Below, in pieces: positions 8,566-17,288 of a DNA stretch of 64,000 nucleotides. Position 1 is the stretch's first letter; each line of letters begins with the position of its first letter. The notes beneath the pieces are model-generated. The model was given only the letters and a program-made list of their open reading frames with translations, did no database searches and had not been told where the DNA came from. Origin of the DNA: Pseudomonas sp. R76 (GTDB lineage Bacteria > Pseudomonadota > Gammaproteobacteria > Pseudomonadales > Pseudomonadaceae); contig NZ_CP019428.1 of assembly GCF_009834565.1 (NCBI RefSeq), forward strand, positions 6,262,001 to 6,326,000, given 5' to 3'. A program made the position numbers and the translations under genes.

Positions 8566-10749
8566 ATGTCATCGACCTCGTTCAAGCAGTCCATGCGGCG
8601 CCTGTGGGCGCTGGATAAATTCAGTTACAGCGTACGGGTATTCATCGCCCTCACCGGCAGCATGGCGCTGTGCTGGTATCAGGATGAAATGACGCTGCTG
8701 ATCCCGCTGTTCCTGGGGATTATCGCCAGCGCCCTGGCCGAGACCGACGACAGTTGGCAAGGCCGCCTCAACGCCCTGGCGGTGACGCTGGTGTGTTTCA
8801 GCGTCGCCGCGCTGTCGGTGGAGCTGCTGTTTCCCTACCCGTGGATTTTCGCGATTGCCCTGGCCCTGGCCAGTTTCTGCCTGACCATGCTCGGCGCCTT
8901 GGGCGAACGTTATGGCGCGATTGCTTCGGCGACGCTGATTCTGTCGGTCTACACCATGATCGGCGTGGACCAGCGCGGTGGCGCCGTCTCTGATTTCTGG
9001 CACGAACCGCTGCTGCTGGTGGCCGGCGCCGCCTGGTATGGCGTGCTTTCGGTGCTGTGGCAGGCCTTGTTTTCCAACCAGCCGGTGCAGCAGAGCCTGG
9101 CGCGGTTGTTTCGCGAATTGGGGCGCTACCTCAAGCTCAAATCATCCTTGTTCGAACCCATCCGCCAGCTGGATGTAGAAGCGCGCCGCCTGGAATTGGC
9201 CCAGCAAAACGGGCGGGTCGTGGCGGCGCTGAATGCGGCGAAGGAGATCATCCTGCACCGCGTGGGCAATGGTCGGCCGGGCTCGAAAGTCAGCCGCTAC
9301 CTGAAGCTGTACTTCCTGGCCCAGGACATCCACGAGCGCGCCAGCTCGTCCCACTACCCGTATAACGCGCTGGCCGAAGCCTTCTTCCACAGCGACGTGC
9401 TGTTCCGCTGCCAGCGCCTACTGCGCCAGCAAGGCAAAGCCTGCCAGGCGCTGGGGGAATCGATCCAACTGCGCCAGCCGTTCATTTATGACGACAGCTT
9501 CGCCGAAGCCCTCGGCGACCTGAATGCCTCCCTGGAACACCTGCGCATCCAGAGCAACCCCGCGTGGCGTGGCCTGCTGCGCTCGTTGCGCGCCCTGGCA
9601 GCCAACCTGTCCACGCTCGACCGCCTGCTGGGCGACGCCAGCAACCCAGACTCACTCGCCGACGCCACCGACAGCAACCTGCTCGACCGCGCGCCGCGCA
9701 ACCTCAAGGAAATGTGGACGCGCCTGCGCACGCAGCTGACGCCGACGTCGCTGCTGTTTCGCCACGCCTTGCGCCTGGCCCTGGCGCTGACCATCGGCTA
9801 CGGCACCCTGCATGCGATTCACGCCTCCCAGGGCTACTGGATCATTCTCACCACCCTGTTCGTCTGCCAGCCCAACTACGGCGCCACCCGGCGCAAGCTC
9901 GGCCAGCGGATTATCGGCACCGCCATCGGCCTGACCGTGGCCTGGGCGCTGTTCGACCTGTTCCCCAGCCCGCTGGTGCAATCGCTGTTCGCCATCGCCG
10001 CCGGCCTGGTGTTCTTTATCAACCGCACCACGCGCTACACCCTGGCCACGGCGGCGATCACCTTGATGGTGCTGTTCTGCTTCAACCAAGTGGGCGATGG
10101 CTACGGGCTGTTCCTGCCACGGCTGTTCGATACGCTGATTGGCAGCCTGATCGCGGGCCTGGCGGTGTTCCTGTTCCTGCCGGACTGGCAAGGCCGTCGC
10201 TTGAACAAAGTGCTGGCCAACACCCTGACCTGCAACAGCATCTACCTGCGCCAGATCATGCAGCAATACGCTGCGGGCAAGAGCGACGACCTGGCTTACC
10301 GCCTGGCCCGACGCAATGCGCACAACGCCGATGCGGCGCTGTCCACCACGCTGGCGAACATGCTGATGGAGCCTGGGCACTTTCGCAAAGAAGCCGATGT
10401 GGGCTTCCGCTTTTTGGTGCTGTCGCACACCTTGCTCAGCTACCTGTCAGGGCTGGGCGCGCACCGGGAAACCCAGTTACCCGCCGAAGTGCGTGAGCAC
10501 TTGATCGACGGCGCCGGTAACAGCCTGGCGGCGAGCATCGACGAAATCGCTACAGGGTTGGCCAACAAGGAGCCGATCGCGATTCAGAGCGATGCCGAAG
10601 AAGAGTTGGCCGCGGACCTGGAGCAGATGCCGGATGAGATCGATGAAGGCCAGCGGTTGGTGCAGACGCAGCTGGCGTTGATTTGTCGGCAGTTGGGGCC
10701 GTTGCGCACGTTGGCGGCGCACCTGATCAAAGATACTCGCGCGGCTTAA
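8566..10749 (+). CDS. yccS: YccS-type inner membrane protein (FUSC family)
   Basis: 727 aa, the expected length for YccS/YhfK-type proteins related to aromatic acid efflux proteins. A first cluster of about six hydrophobic helices covers residues 20-170, a long soluble region covers 170-395, and a second helical cluster runs from about 395 to 540, followed by a cytoplasmic tail. The duplicated FUSC arrangement is clear. The function is a presumed efflux or envelope role and is not firmly known. ATG 8566 begins directly at the family N terminus (SFKQSMRRLWALDKFSYSVRV). Repeats lie on both sides, so the gene appears monocistronic. Confidence 0.88.
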   Translation: MSSTSFKQSMRRLWALDKFSYSVRVFIALTGSMALCWYQDEMTLLIPLFLGIIASALAETDDSWQGRLNALAVTLVCFSVAALSVELLFPYPWIFAIALALASFCLTMLGALGERYGAIASATLILSVYTMIGVDQRGGAVSDFWHEPLLLVAGAAWYGVLSVLWQALFSNQPVQQSLARLFRELGRYLKLKSSLFEPIRQLDVEARRLELAQQNGRVVAALNAAKEIILHRVGNGRPGSKVSRYLKLYFLAQDIHERASSSHYPYNALAEAFFHSDVLFRCQRLLRQQGKACQALGESIQLRQPFIYDDSFAEALGDLNASLEHLRIQSNPAWRGLLRSLRALAANLSTLDRLLGDASNPDSLADATDSNLLDRAPRNLKEMWTRLRTQLTPTSLLFRHALRLALALTIGYGTLHAIHASQGYWIILTTLFVCQPNYGATRRKLGQRIIGTAIGLTVAWALFDLFPSPLVQSLFAIAAGLVFFINRTTRYTLATAAITLMVLFCFNQVGDGYGLFLPRLFDTLIGSLIAGLAVFLFLPDWQGRRLNKVLANTLTCNSIYLRQIMQQYAAGKSDDLAYRLARRNAHNADAALSTTLANMLMEPGHFRKEADVGFRFLVLSHTLLSYLSGLGAHRETQLPAEVREHLIDGAGNSLAASIDEIATGLANKEPIAIQSDAEEELAADLEQMPDEIDEGQRLVQTQLALICRQLGPLRTLAAHLIKDTRAA

Positions 10750-10755
10750 TCTGTG

Positions 10756-10892
10756 TTGTGGCGAGCGGGCTTGTCCCGCGTTGGGGCGCGCAGCGGCCCC
10801 AGATAAAACCGCTGCGGTGTATCAGGTAAATTAAGGTCTCAGGTGTGGGGCTGCTGCGCAGCCCAACGCGGGGCAAGCCCGCTCACCACGAC
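10756..10892. repeat. REP-type inverted repeat pair (GTGGCGAGCGGGCTTG family)
   Basis: Left arm TGTGGCGAGCGGGCTTG and right arm CAAGCCCGCTCACCACGA form the outer pair. Inside are GCGCGCAGCGGCCCC and GGGGCTGCTGCGCAGC. It lies between the convergent yccS and solute-binding protein genes; a compact relative is at 32894. Confidence 0.75.
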
Positions 10893-10912
10893 AAGCAAAG
10901 CGCTCATCCCGA

Positions 10913-11650
10913 TCACATCCCATGCGCCTTCATCAACCGCGCATAACTGCCATCGACCTTCATCTTGGCAATCTCCCGATCAAAACTGGCGACGATCTGC
11001 TCATGCTCAGGGTTCTTCAGGCTGACCAGAATATGCAGGCTGTTTTCACTCAACGGCTTGGGTAAAAACTCCACCGCATTGCGCACCCGCGGCGACTCAC
11101 GCGCCAGGTAATAGCGGGCGACATATTCATCTTCCAACGTCAGCCTTACCCGCTGCGCCGCGAGCATGCGCACGGCCATGGCGAAGTTATGCACAGGCAC
11201 TTTCTGCAACTGCGCATCCTGGTCGAAGGCCGCCGAATAGGCATAGCCGCGCACTACTGCGATGGACTGATCATGCAATTGTTCGAGATTTTGATAATCC
11301 ATGGGGTCGTCGCGGCGCTTGATAAAGCGCACGCGGTTCAGCAGGTACTCAGCGGAAAACTGCCCCAGTTGCGTACGCGCATCGTCGTACCAGGCATTGA
11401 CCAGCACGTCATACCGGCCATCGCCCACGCCCATCAACGCCCGCGCCCAAGGCACCTGTTCGAAATCACTGGCGTAGCCGGCGCGGGCCAAGGCCGTGCT
11501 GACAATATCAGTCGCCAACCCGCCGTTGATCAAGGTGGAATCGGTAAACGGTGGCCAGGCATCCGCGACCAGGCGCAGACGTTGTGCGACCGCAGGCTGG
11601 GCCAGCAACAACACTCCTATCAAAGCAACGGCACGAGAAAATCGCGGCAT
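10913..11650 (-). CDS. Periplasmic solute-binding protein, SBP_bac_3 type
   Basis: 245 aa. A cleavable signal peptide is visible (MPRFSRAVALIGVLLLAQPAVAQ), after which RLRLVADAWPPFTD starts the two-lobed amino-acid-binding fold. This subgroup (transporter substrate-binding domain proteins resembling polar amino acid receptors) is abundant in Pseudomonas as stand-alone genes; no permease or ATPase lies adjacent, so ligand and partner are unknown. The open frame extends to 11701, but the ATG at 11650 gives a normal signal peptide, whereas the longer form would bury it. Confidence 0.8.
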   Translation of the reverse strand: MPRFSRAVALIGVLLLAQPAVAQRLRLVADAWPPFTDSTLINGGLATDIVSTALARAGYASDFEQVPWARALMGVGDGRYDVLVNAWYDDARTQLGQFSAEYLLNRVRFIKRRDDPMDYQNLEQLHDQSIAVVRGYAYSAAFDQDAQLQKVPVHNFAMAVRMLAAQRVRLTLEDEYVARYYLARESPRVRNAVEFLPKPLSENSLHILVSLKNPEHEQIVASFDREIAKMKVDGSYARLMKAHGM

Positions 11651-11848
11651 GCTTAAAGTCCTTGGCGGGCAGGCAGTGGCCTGATAACAGTAGCTCATCA
11701 ATGAGCCTGCATTGCAGATTACACAAAGAACCCGGCCGCGATCGCACTGAATGATGGCAAATTGACGCTATTCACAAAAATGCTCAATTTAGACAGGGCT
11801 GTCCGTCGCGCTTACTATCGGCAACGGTCATTAATAAGGGAACACACC

Positions 11849-12301
11849 ATGACGGTTGATTGGGTCTGCAAACACCACGATGACTTGGGCAAGGAGCAGC
11901 TGTACGCCATTTTGCGCCTGCGCAGCGAGGTCTTTGTCGTTGAACAGCAGTGCATTTATCCTGACCTCGACGGGCAGGACCTGTCGGGTGATACCCACCA
12001 CCTGATGGCCTGGAACGATGACGCGTTGGTGGCTTACCTGCGTCTGCTGGACCCCGAGTCCCAGGGCGGTGATGTGGTGATCGGCCGCGTGATTGTCGCG
12101 CCCGTGGCACGCGGCACCGGGCTTGGCCATCTGATGATGGAAGAAGCCCTCAAGCGCATTGAAGATATCTGGCCTGAAACGCCGATTTTTCTGTCAGCCC
12201 AGGCGCATTTGCAGGGCTATTACGGGCGGTATGGGTTTGTGGTGGAGGGTGAGGAATACCTGGAGGATGATATTCCGCATATTGGTATGCGGCGTCAGTG
12301 A
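11849..12301 (+). CDS. GNAT family N-acetyltransferase, ElaA-like
   Basis: 150 aa, matching ElaA length. Typical features are LRSEVFVVEQQCIYPDLDGQD near the N terminus and the acetyl-CoA-binding segment VIVAPVARGTGLGHLMM (R/QxxGxG/A equivalent), then AQAHLQGYYGRYGFVVEGEEY at the C terminus. Acceptor substrate unknown. The frame is open from 11762, but ATG 11849 follows TAAGGGAA and begins at the family's usual MTVDW-type N terminus. Confidence 0.87.
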   Translation: MTVDWVCKHHDDLGKEQLYAILRLRSEVFVVEQQCIYPDLDGQDLSGDTHHLMAWNDDALVAYLRLLDPESQGGDVVIGRVIVAPVARGTGLGHLMMEEALKRIEDIWPETPIFLSAQAHLQGYYGRYGFVVEGEEYLEDDIPHIGMRRQ

Positions 12302-12307
12302 GGCCGC

Positions 12308-12361
12308 CATCGCAGGCAAGCCAGCTCCCACATAGATGTGGGAGCTGGCTTGCCTGCGATG
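12308..12361. repeat. Perfect 26-bp-arm palindrome of the GAGCTGGCTTGCCTGCGAT family
   Basis: The two 26-base arms are exact reverse complements separated only by AG, whereas other members of the family have spacers of about 20-40 bases. It begins six bases after the acetyltransferase stop and ends 24 bases before the convergent winged-helix gene's stop, so the hairpin could also act as a transcription barrier for both. Confidence 0.9.
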
Positions 12362-12385
12362 AGGCCAGACCAATCACCGCCACCT

Positions 12386-12682
12386 TCAGGGATAACCCAA
12401 CACCTGCTTGATCCCCGCCAGATTAGCCTCGATCCACCCGCGATCAATCGCCCCCCAACTCCGAATCCGATAGTGCCCCGCATGGTTGCGCGCGCCATCT
12501 TCCTGCTCGAACTCACACACGATATCCAGGTCGGCCAGCGCCGCAATCGTGTCCTGCGCCGTGCGCCGGGGCATGCCGGTGGCGTCGGTCAGCGCCGGGA
12601 CGCTGCTGGCCTGCCCGCTGTCGATCAAATACGCCACGTACAGGCGGCGGTAGAAACTGCTTTTGGTCTTGCTCACGTCCAT
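12386..12682 (-). CDS. Small winged helix-turn-helix protein
   Basis: 98 aa. The N-terminal half predicts a winged HTH: FYRRLYVAYLIDSG, then SVPALTDATGMPRRTAQDTIAALADL reads as helix-turn-recognition helix, followed by a wing-like GHYRIRSWGAIDRGWI. Proteins of this type are common in Pseudomonas but uncharacterised. It lies 19 bases downstream of the YgjP-type peptidase gene on the same strand and probably shares its transcript. Whether it regulates that gene is unknown. Confidence 0.72.
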   Translation of the reverse strand: MDVSKTKSSFYRRLYVAYLIDSGQASSVPALTDATGMPRRTAQDTIAALADLDIVCEFEQEDGARNHAGHYRIRSWGAIDRGWIEANLAGIKQVLGYP

Positions 12683-12701
12683 GCTCGGTCGCCTGGTGAG
12701 G

Positions 12702-13202
12702 TTAGGGCTTGCCCTGCAAATCGCGATACGTGAGGTACACCCGCAGGTCGAATTCCACCTGATGGTAGCCCGGCATCATGTATTCACAGAGTTTGTAGAA
12801 CGCCTTGTTGTGGTCCGATTCCTTGAAGTGCGCCAGCTCGTGCACCACGATCATGCGCAGAAATTCCGGCGCCGCCTCTTTGAACAGCGCGGCAATGCGA
12901 ATCTCTTTCTTGGATTTGAGATTACCGCCCTGCACCCGTGAAATCGTGGTGTGCAGGCCCAAGGCGCGATGGGTCAGGTCGAGGCGGTTGTCGAACAGCA
13001 CTTTGTCGATGGCCGGCGCGTTGCGCAGATGTTCCTGTTTCAAGGCCAGGGCGTAGCTGTACAGCGCCTTGTCACTCTGCACTGCATGGCGCTCGGGGTA
13101 ACGCTGCTCCAGGTAGGCACCCAACTGGTCCTTGGCGATCAGTTGGCGTACTTGCTCCTGGAGCGCTGCGGGGTAAGCCTGGAGGTATTTCAGCGCGGTC
13201 AT
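12702..13202 (-). CDS. YgjP-like metal-dependent peptidase (M48/DUF45 type)
   Basis: 166 aa. The zinc signature HELAHFKESDHNKAFY at about residues 121-136 is the HExxH plus downstream His pattern of the YgjP/SprT-like metallopeptidases. No signal peptide or membrane segment, so cytoplasmic. Substrate unknown. Start ATG at 13202 is the only reasonable one; the next gene upstream on this strand ends at 13245, leaving a 42-base gap. Confidence 0.82.
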   Translation of the reverse strand: MTALKYLQAYPAALQEQVRQLIAKDQLGAYLEQRYPERHAVQSDKALYSYALALKQEHLRNAPAIDKVLFDNRLDLTHRALGLHTTISRVQGGNLKSKKEIRIAALFKEAAPEFLRMIVVHELAHFKESDHNKAFYKLCEYMMPGYHQVEFDLRVYLTYRDLQGKP

Positions 13203-13244
13203 GAGTTCAGCAACAGGGTTCGAATGGGCGCCAGTGTAGCGAAT

Positions 13245-15350
13245 TCAAAGCAACCGCGGGTGGGACCAGTCGGCCACTTCCGCGGCCACCAAGGGCTGCG
13301 CCGCCCATGCGCCCTGGACAAATGAGCACCCATTGGCCTTGAGCCACTGGGCCTGCTCGAGGGTTTCCACGCCCTCGGCGACCACCAGCACATCAAAATG
13401 CCCGCACAGCTGGATGATGCTGCACGCCATCGCAGCGTCCCGCACCGAACCCGGCAGGCGCGCCACCAATTGCGGGTCGAGCTTGAGCGTGTCGAACTCC
13501 AGGTCACGCAAGTGGGCCAGGGAACACTGGCCGAGACCGAAGTCATCCAAAGCAATACGCACCCCGAGCTGACGCAATAATTTGAGCTGCTTGTTGGTTT
13601 CCTCAAGGTTACTCATCAGGCTGTCTTCACTGATTTCCACCTCCAACTGCCGCCCCTGCAAACCATGTCGCTCAAGTACCTGCTGCAGTTGGCCGGCCAG
13701 GTTGGGCATATTGAACTGGCTGCTGCTCAAGCTCACGCTCAACACCAGTGCGTCATCGAAAGTGGTTTGCCAGGCCTGGCGCTGGGCGGCGACCTGCTGA
13801 TAGATCCAGGCGCTCAACTGGCTGATCAGCCGCGCCTCTTCCAGCAACGGTAAAAACAAGCCCGGCGGCACATCGCCGACACTCGGGTGCTGCCAGCGCA
13901 GCAATGCTTCGACGCCGCGTAACCGCCCGTCCTCCAGCGACACCTGGGGCTGGTACACCAGGGTGAAATCCTTGTTTTGAATCGCGGTGCGCACGCTGTC
14001 TTCGAGCATCAGCCGTGAGCGGGCGCGGCCGTTCATTTCCTGATCGTAATAGCGATATTGCTGACGCCCGGCGCGCTTGGCTTCGTACATGGCGATGTCG
14101 GCTGCGCGCAGCAGGCCGTTCAGGTCCGAGCCGCAGTCGGGGAAGGTCGCTATGCCAATGCTGACACCGAGCATCACATCCAAACCGTCGACCTGCTGGC
14201 ACACGGACACGCGTTCGATCAGTTTTTCCGAAATCTTGGCCGCCTGTTCCGGGAACTCCAGCTCCAGTAAGGCGGTGAATTCGTCACCGCCCATGCGCCC
14301 AAGAATGTCGTAGGAGCGCAAACACGCCTGCATTTGCTCCGAGACCCAGCGCAACACGCGGTCCCCGGCGTCGTGGCCCAACGAGTCGTTGACCCGCTTG
14401 AAGCCGTCGAGGTCCAGGTACAGCAGCACCAGCGACAGCTCGTTACGTTCGCTGCGCAATAACGTGTTCTCCACCGCCTGGTGGAAGCCACGCCGGTTCA
14501 ACAGCCCGGTCAGCGGGTCGGTCACCGCCTGGAACTCGAGTTGCTGATGCAGGTGGCGCACCTCGGACATGTCCAGCACCGTCACCACCATGGCGTTCTG
14601 CTCGGCGGGCAACGGCGCGCAGGACAAGGCCACCGGCACCTGCTGGCCGCGACTGGTGCGCAAAATCGCGTCGTGCTGGCGCCACGTCTCGCCTTTGCGA
14701 TACGCCTCGTACATCGGGAAGCCCAACCAGGTGGGCACATGGGGCTTTTGCAGGAAACTCAGGAAACTCTCGCCCTGCAACTCGGCCATCGTCGCATTCA
14801 GCAGCCGCGAAATGGCCGGGTTGGCGTACTGGATCACACTGCCCTCACCCACCACCAGGATGCCCTCGGCGGCGTTGTCGAGTATTGAGGCGTTAAAGGC
14901 GCGTGCGGACTCCAGGTCATGGCTCAGGCGCTGCAAGGCCCGGCGATTGCGCTGGTGCTCCAGCAGCGCCTGCACCTTGGGCTTGAGAATGTGCGGGTCA
15001 AAGGGTTTGAACAGGTAATCAATGGCGCCGCTGGCGTAGCCTTCCAGCACGGAGGCGGCCGATTGGGCGTGGGCACTCAGGAAAATAATCGGCGTCATGC
15101 GCGTGCGTTGGCTGCCACGCATCAGGCGCGCGACCTCAAAGCCGTCCATGCCGGGCATGCGCACATCCAGCAAGACCAGGTCGACATCGTGCGCCAACAG
15201 CAATTCCAAGGCCTCCAGCCCGGACGCTGCGGTCATCACATGCCAGTCTTCGCGCTGTAAAAGGGCGCGCATGCTGATGAGGTTTTCCGGGTAGTCGTCG
15301 ACCACCAGAAGAACCGAACTGCCATCGCCGTGGTGTGGAGCGCAATCCAT
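13245..15350 (-). CDS. REC-PAS-GGDEF-EAL cyclic-di-GMP signalling protein
   Basis: 701 aa. Order: receiver domain (about 12-130) with phospho-acceptor Asp62 in LVLLDVRMPGMDG; a PAS domain (about 170-285); GGDEF at 354-358, preceded five residues earlier by an RxxD (RSYD) inhibitory site; EAL at 481-483. The diguanylate cyclase motif is canonical. The EAL domain keeps EAL, DD, KLD, AEGVE and the final Gln, but the metal-ligand Asn of the usual VNLS motif is Ser (LSVSLSSSQF) and loop 6 reads DDFGLGQCSL instead of DDFGTGYSSL. Start ATG 15350 has AAGGAAGAG upstream; the frame remains open to 15422. No cognate sensor kinase is adjacent. Confidence 0.9.
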   Translation of the reverse strand: MDCAPHHGDGSSVLLVVDDYPENLISMRALLQREDWHVMTAASGLEALELLLAHDVDLVLLDVRMPGMDGFEVARLMRGSQRTRMTPIIFLSAHAQSAASVLEGYASGAIDYLFKPFDPHILKPKVQALLEHQRNRRALQRLSHDLESARAFNASILDNAAEGILVVGEGSVIQYANPAISRLLNATMAELQGESFLSFLQKPHVPTWLGFPMYEAYRKGETWRQHDAILRTSRGQQVPVALSCAPLPAEQNAMVVTVLDMSEVRHLHQQLEFQAVTDPLTGLLNRRGFHQAVENTLLRSERNELSLVLLYLDLDGFKRVNDSLGHDAGDRVLRWVSEQMQACLRSYDILGRMGGDEFTALLELEFPEQAAKISEKLIERVSVCQQVDGLDVMLGVSIGIATFPDCGSDLNGLLRAADIAMYEAKRAGRQQYRYYDQEMNGRARSRLMLEDSVRTAIQNKDFTLVYQPQVSLEDGRLRGVEALLRWQHPSVGDVPPGLFLPLLEEARLISQLSAWIYQQVAAQRQAWQTTFDDALVLSVSLSSSQFNMPNLAGQLQQVLERHGLQGRQLEVEISEDSLMSNLEETNKQLKLLRQLGVRIALDDFGLGQCSLAHLRDLEFDTLKLDPQLVARLPGSVRDAAMACSIIQLCGHFDVLVVAEGVETLEQAQWLKANGCSFVQGAWAAQPLVAAEVADWSHPRLL

Positions 15351-15660
15351 GCTACGTCTCTTCCTTGAGGGGCTGTACCGGTCACTTCTGATAAAAAACC
15401 CGGACAAACACTGAGGCCTCACTCTAGCCCCGGTTCTAAAAAAGCAGAAGTGACGTGGGTGCCATCATTGCGCCAAAGCCCAGGAAGCCGACTAACGGTC
15501 AAGCCCTACAACCCACGGCTCATGGGAAACATGGCTTTTTGGCATTCCTCTGACGCCAATAAATCGCCAGCAATTGTTTAACAACCCGACGATCACCGCC
15601 TATAAAGAACCTGTGAGGCCCACGGGCCAACGCTTTCACCCTCTGTAAAAGGCCAACACC
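15351..15660. other. Divergent intergenic region between the c-di-GMP gene and the alginate lyase gene
   Basis: 310 bases holding the two opposing promoters. TATAAA at 15601-15606 is a possible -10 element for the lyase, but the nearest TTGTTT (15574) is too far for a standard spacing. No repeat, small gene or operator that I can support is present. Confidence 0.5.
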
Positions 15661-16326
15661 ATGATCGACCTTTCCACCTGGAACCTGAGCATTCCGGTCG
15701 GCTCGCCGCCCGCGACCATCGACACGCCGAAACTGCTTAGCGGCTTCAAGGACCAATATTTCCAGGCCGAAGGCAGCAACGTGCAATTCTGGACACCGGT
15801 GACCGGCACGCGCACCGAAAACGCCGTCTACCCGCGCAGCGAATTGCGCGAAACCTACGCCGATGGGCGTTTGCGCAACTGGACCTATACCGACGCCGAC
15901 AACTTTTTGCGTGCCACGCTGGCCGTTAACCAAGTGCCCTCCAGCGGCAAAGTGGTCATCGGCCAGATTCACGCCTATGACAGCCAGAAACCGCTGATCA
16001 AACTCGAGTACCAATTCAAGGAAAAGACCCAGACCGGCAACATCGTCGCCAAAGTGCGCATGCGCCCGGATGAAGATGAAGGCCGCGTGATTATCGTCGC
16101 CTCCAATGTGCCGCTGGAGAAGAGCTTTACGTACGTGATCAACCTCAACAAGGCCGGATTGCTGAGCGTCGAGGCGGCTGACGGGCAGTGGAATGAGCGC
16201 ATTGGTGCCGCGTGGGGCGCCAAGCCTTTGTACTTCAAGGCGGGGGCGTATGTGCAGGACAACAGTGGCAATAGCAAGGAAGGCGCGCGGGTGACGTTTG
16301 CGAAGTTGGATATTGATCACGAGTAA
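15661..16326 (+). CDS. Polysaccharide lyase family 7 (alginate lyase) without visible signal peptide
   Basis: 221 aa, a single PL7 beta-jelly-roll catalytic domain. The three family blocks are present: RSELRE at about residue 59-64, QIHAYD at about 101-106, and YFKAGAYVQDN at about 190-200; these carry the Arg, Gln, His and Tyr of the active site. PL7 enzymes cleave alginate by beta-elimination. No hydrophobic leader precedes MIDLSTWNLSIPV, so the enzyme is either cytoplasmic or leaves by a route not seen here. It is not linked to the alginate biosynthesis cluster in this window. AAAAGG precedes the ATG. Confidence 0.85.
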   Translation: MIDLSTWNLSIPVGSPPATIDTPKLLSGFKDQYFQAEGSNVQFWTPVTGTRTENAVYPRSELRETYADGRLRNWTYTDADNFLRATLAVNQVPSSGKVVIGQIHAYDSQKPLIKLEYQFKEKTQTGNIVAKVRMRPDEDEGRVIIVASNVPLEKSFTYVINLNKAGLLSVEAADGQWNERIGAAWGAKPLYFKAGAYVQDNSGNSKEGARVTFAKLDIDHE

Positions 16327-16334
16327 TGCTTGAG

Positions 16335-16361
16335 AGAAGCCCCGGCAATACCGGGGCTTCT
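16335..16361. terminator. Hairpin terminator between convergent genes
   Basis: Stem AGAAGCCCCGG / CCGGGGCTTCT with a five-base CAATA loop, nine bases after the lyase stop. The T-rich tract is weak on the plus side, so efficiency is uncertain. Confidence 0.75.
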
Positions 16362-16373
16362 GAGTAATATTAT

Positions 16374-16769
16374 TTATTCAACACACATCAACATGAAACC
16401 CATCGACGAATCACCCGCCGGTTTATTATCGCCCACCTTAAGTGTCAATACATTCACGTAGTTAATTGCCGGCAGACTGCCCAACTTCGCATGGCCATAG
16501 AAGATATGATCATTGGAGCTTACATCGGTTACCGAGACATTACAGAAACGCGGCGGCTGTTTAAACACGCCGGGAACAAAGCGGACTTTGTACTCCGAGA
16601 AGTAATCAGGCTGCGCCGTTAACTTCACCTCTTTCAGCCACTGGGGCGATTGCGCAATGACCTGGCCTTTATTATCAACAGACGCGGTGAATATCCGGCT
16701 ATCCGCGTAGGCAAAAGACCCCGTTGCCGCCAACACCAGAACAGCGCCAACGATTTTAATAAAATTCAT
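16374..16769 (-). CDS. Small secreted protein of unknown function
   Basis: 131 aa. Signal peptide MNFIKIVGAVLVLAATGSFAYA followed by a 110-residue exported domain with two Cys (in RFCNVSV and the C-terminal LMCVE) that could form a disulfide. I do not recognise the family. Base composition is clearly more AT-rich than the neighbours (TTTATTATC, AATTAATTG stretches), which suggests acquisition by transfer. GGAGAA stands eight bases before ATG 16769; a second ATG directly upstream at 16772 is also possible. Confidence 0.7.
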   Translation of the reverse strand: MNFIKIVGAVLVLAATGSFAYADSRIFTASVDNKGQVIAQSPQWLKEVKLTAQPDYFSEYKVRFVPGVFKQPPRFCNVSVTDVSSNDHIFYGHAKLGSLPAINYVNVLTLKVGDNKPAGDSSMGFMLMCVE

Positions 16770-16799
16770 CATCAATTCTCCATCATTGAATAGCATCAA

Positions 16800-17011
16800 G
16801 GCCCGAACCTTAAATGATTCGATGACGATAAAAGCGCACTTTCAATGACGCATGACTAAAACAGAAAAACTGGAGAAACAAAGAGAAAACAACATATTCC
16901 TTCCCGGAAACTTCCGATTGTGAATACGGGGGCCTTTCGATTTGTAGGCAATGTCCGATTAGCTAAAGGACAATTCACCGGTTAATCCAAATACTCACCC
17001 CCCTCACTATT
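16800..17011. other. AT-rich gene-free stretch
   Basis: Upstream region of the small secreted protein. It carries AT-rich tracts (for example around 16855-16900) and two TCCGATT copies near 16914 and 16951, but no open frame with a ribosome-binding site. It probably contains the promoter for the minus-strand gene. Confidence 0.4.
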
Positions 17012-17109
17012 CCCTGTGGGAGCCGGGCTTGCCCGCGATGGCGGTGGTTCAGCCATTATTTGCGTTAACTGACACACCGCTATCGCGGGCAAGCCCGGCT
17101 CCCACAGGG
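17012..17109. repeat. REPIN-type inverted repeat pair (GAGCCGGGCTTGCCCGCGAT family)
   Basis: CCCTGTGGGAGCCGGGC at the left mirrors a right arm ending GGCTCCCACAGGG. Inner ends read TTGCCCGCGATGGCGGTGG and CCACCGCTATCGCGGGC-type sequence. This is the complete form of the half element at position 12. Confidence 0.85.
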
Positions 17110-17288
17110 GTTAGGCTTTGGCAGAAGGTCCAGTGGTCGTCCTACGCAGCCGTTGCGGCCGGCCAGATCGGCGCTTATAGTTCGCCCCGTCGCTGGCATT
17201 GACCGGCGATAGGGTTTCGCAGCCCTACAGAGTTAATTCCGCACCCGTCAAAACTGCCCTGGCGCTCCTGCCAACGGCCGTCTTGTTA

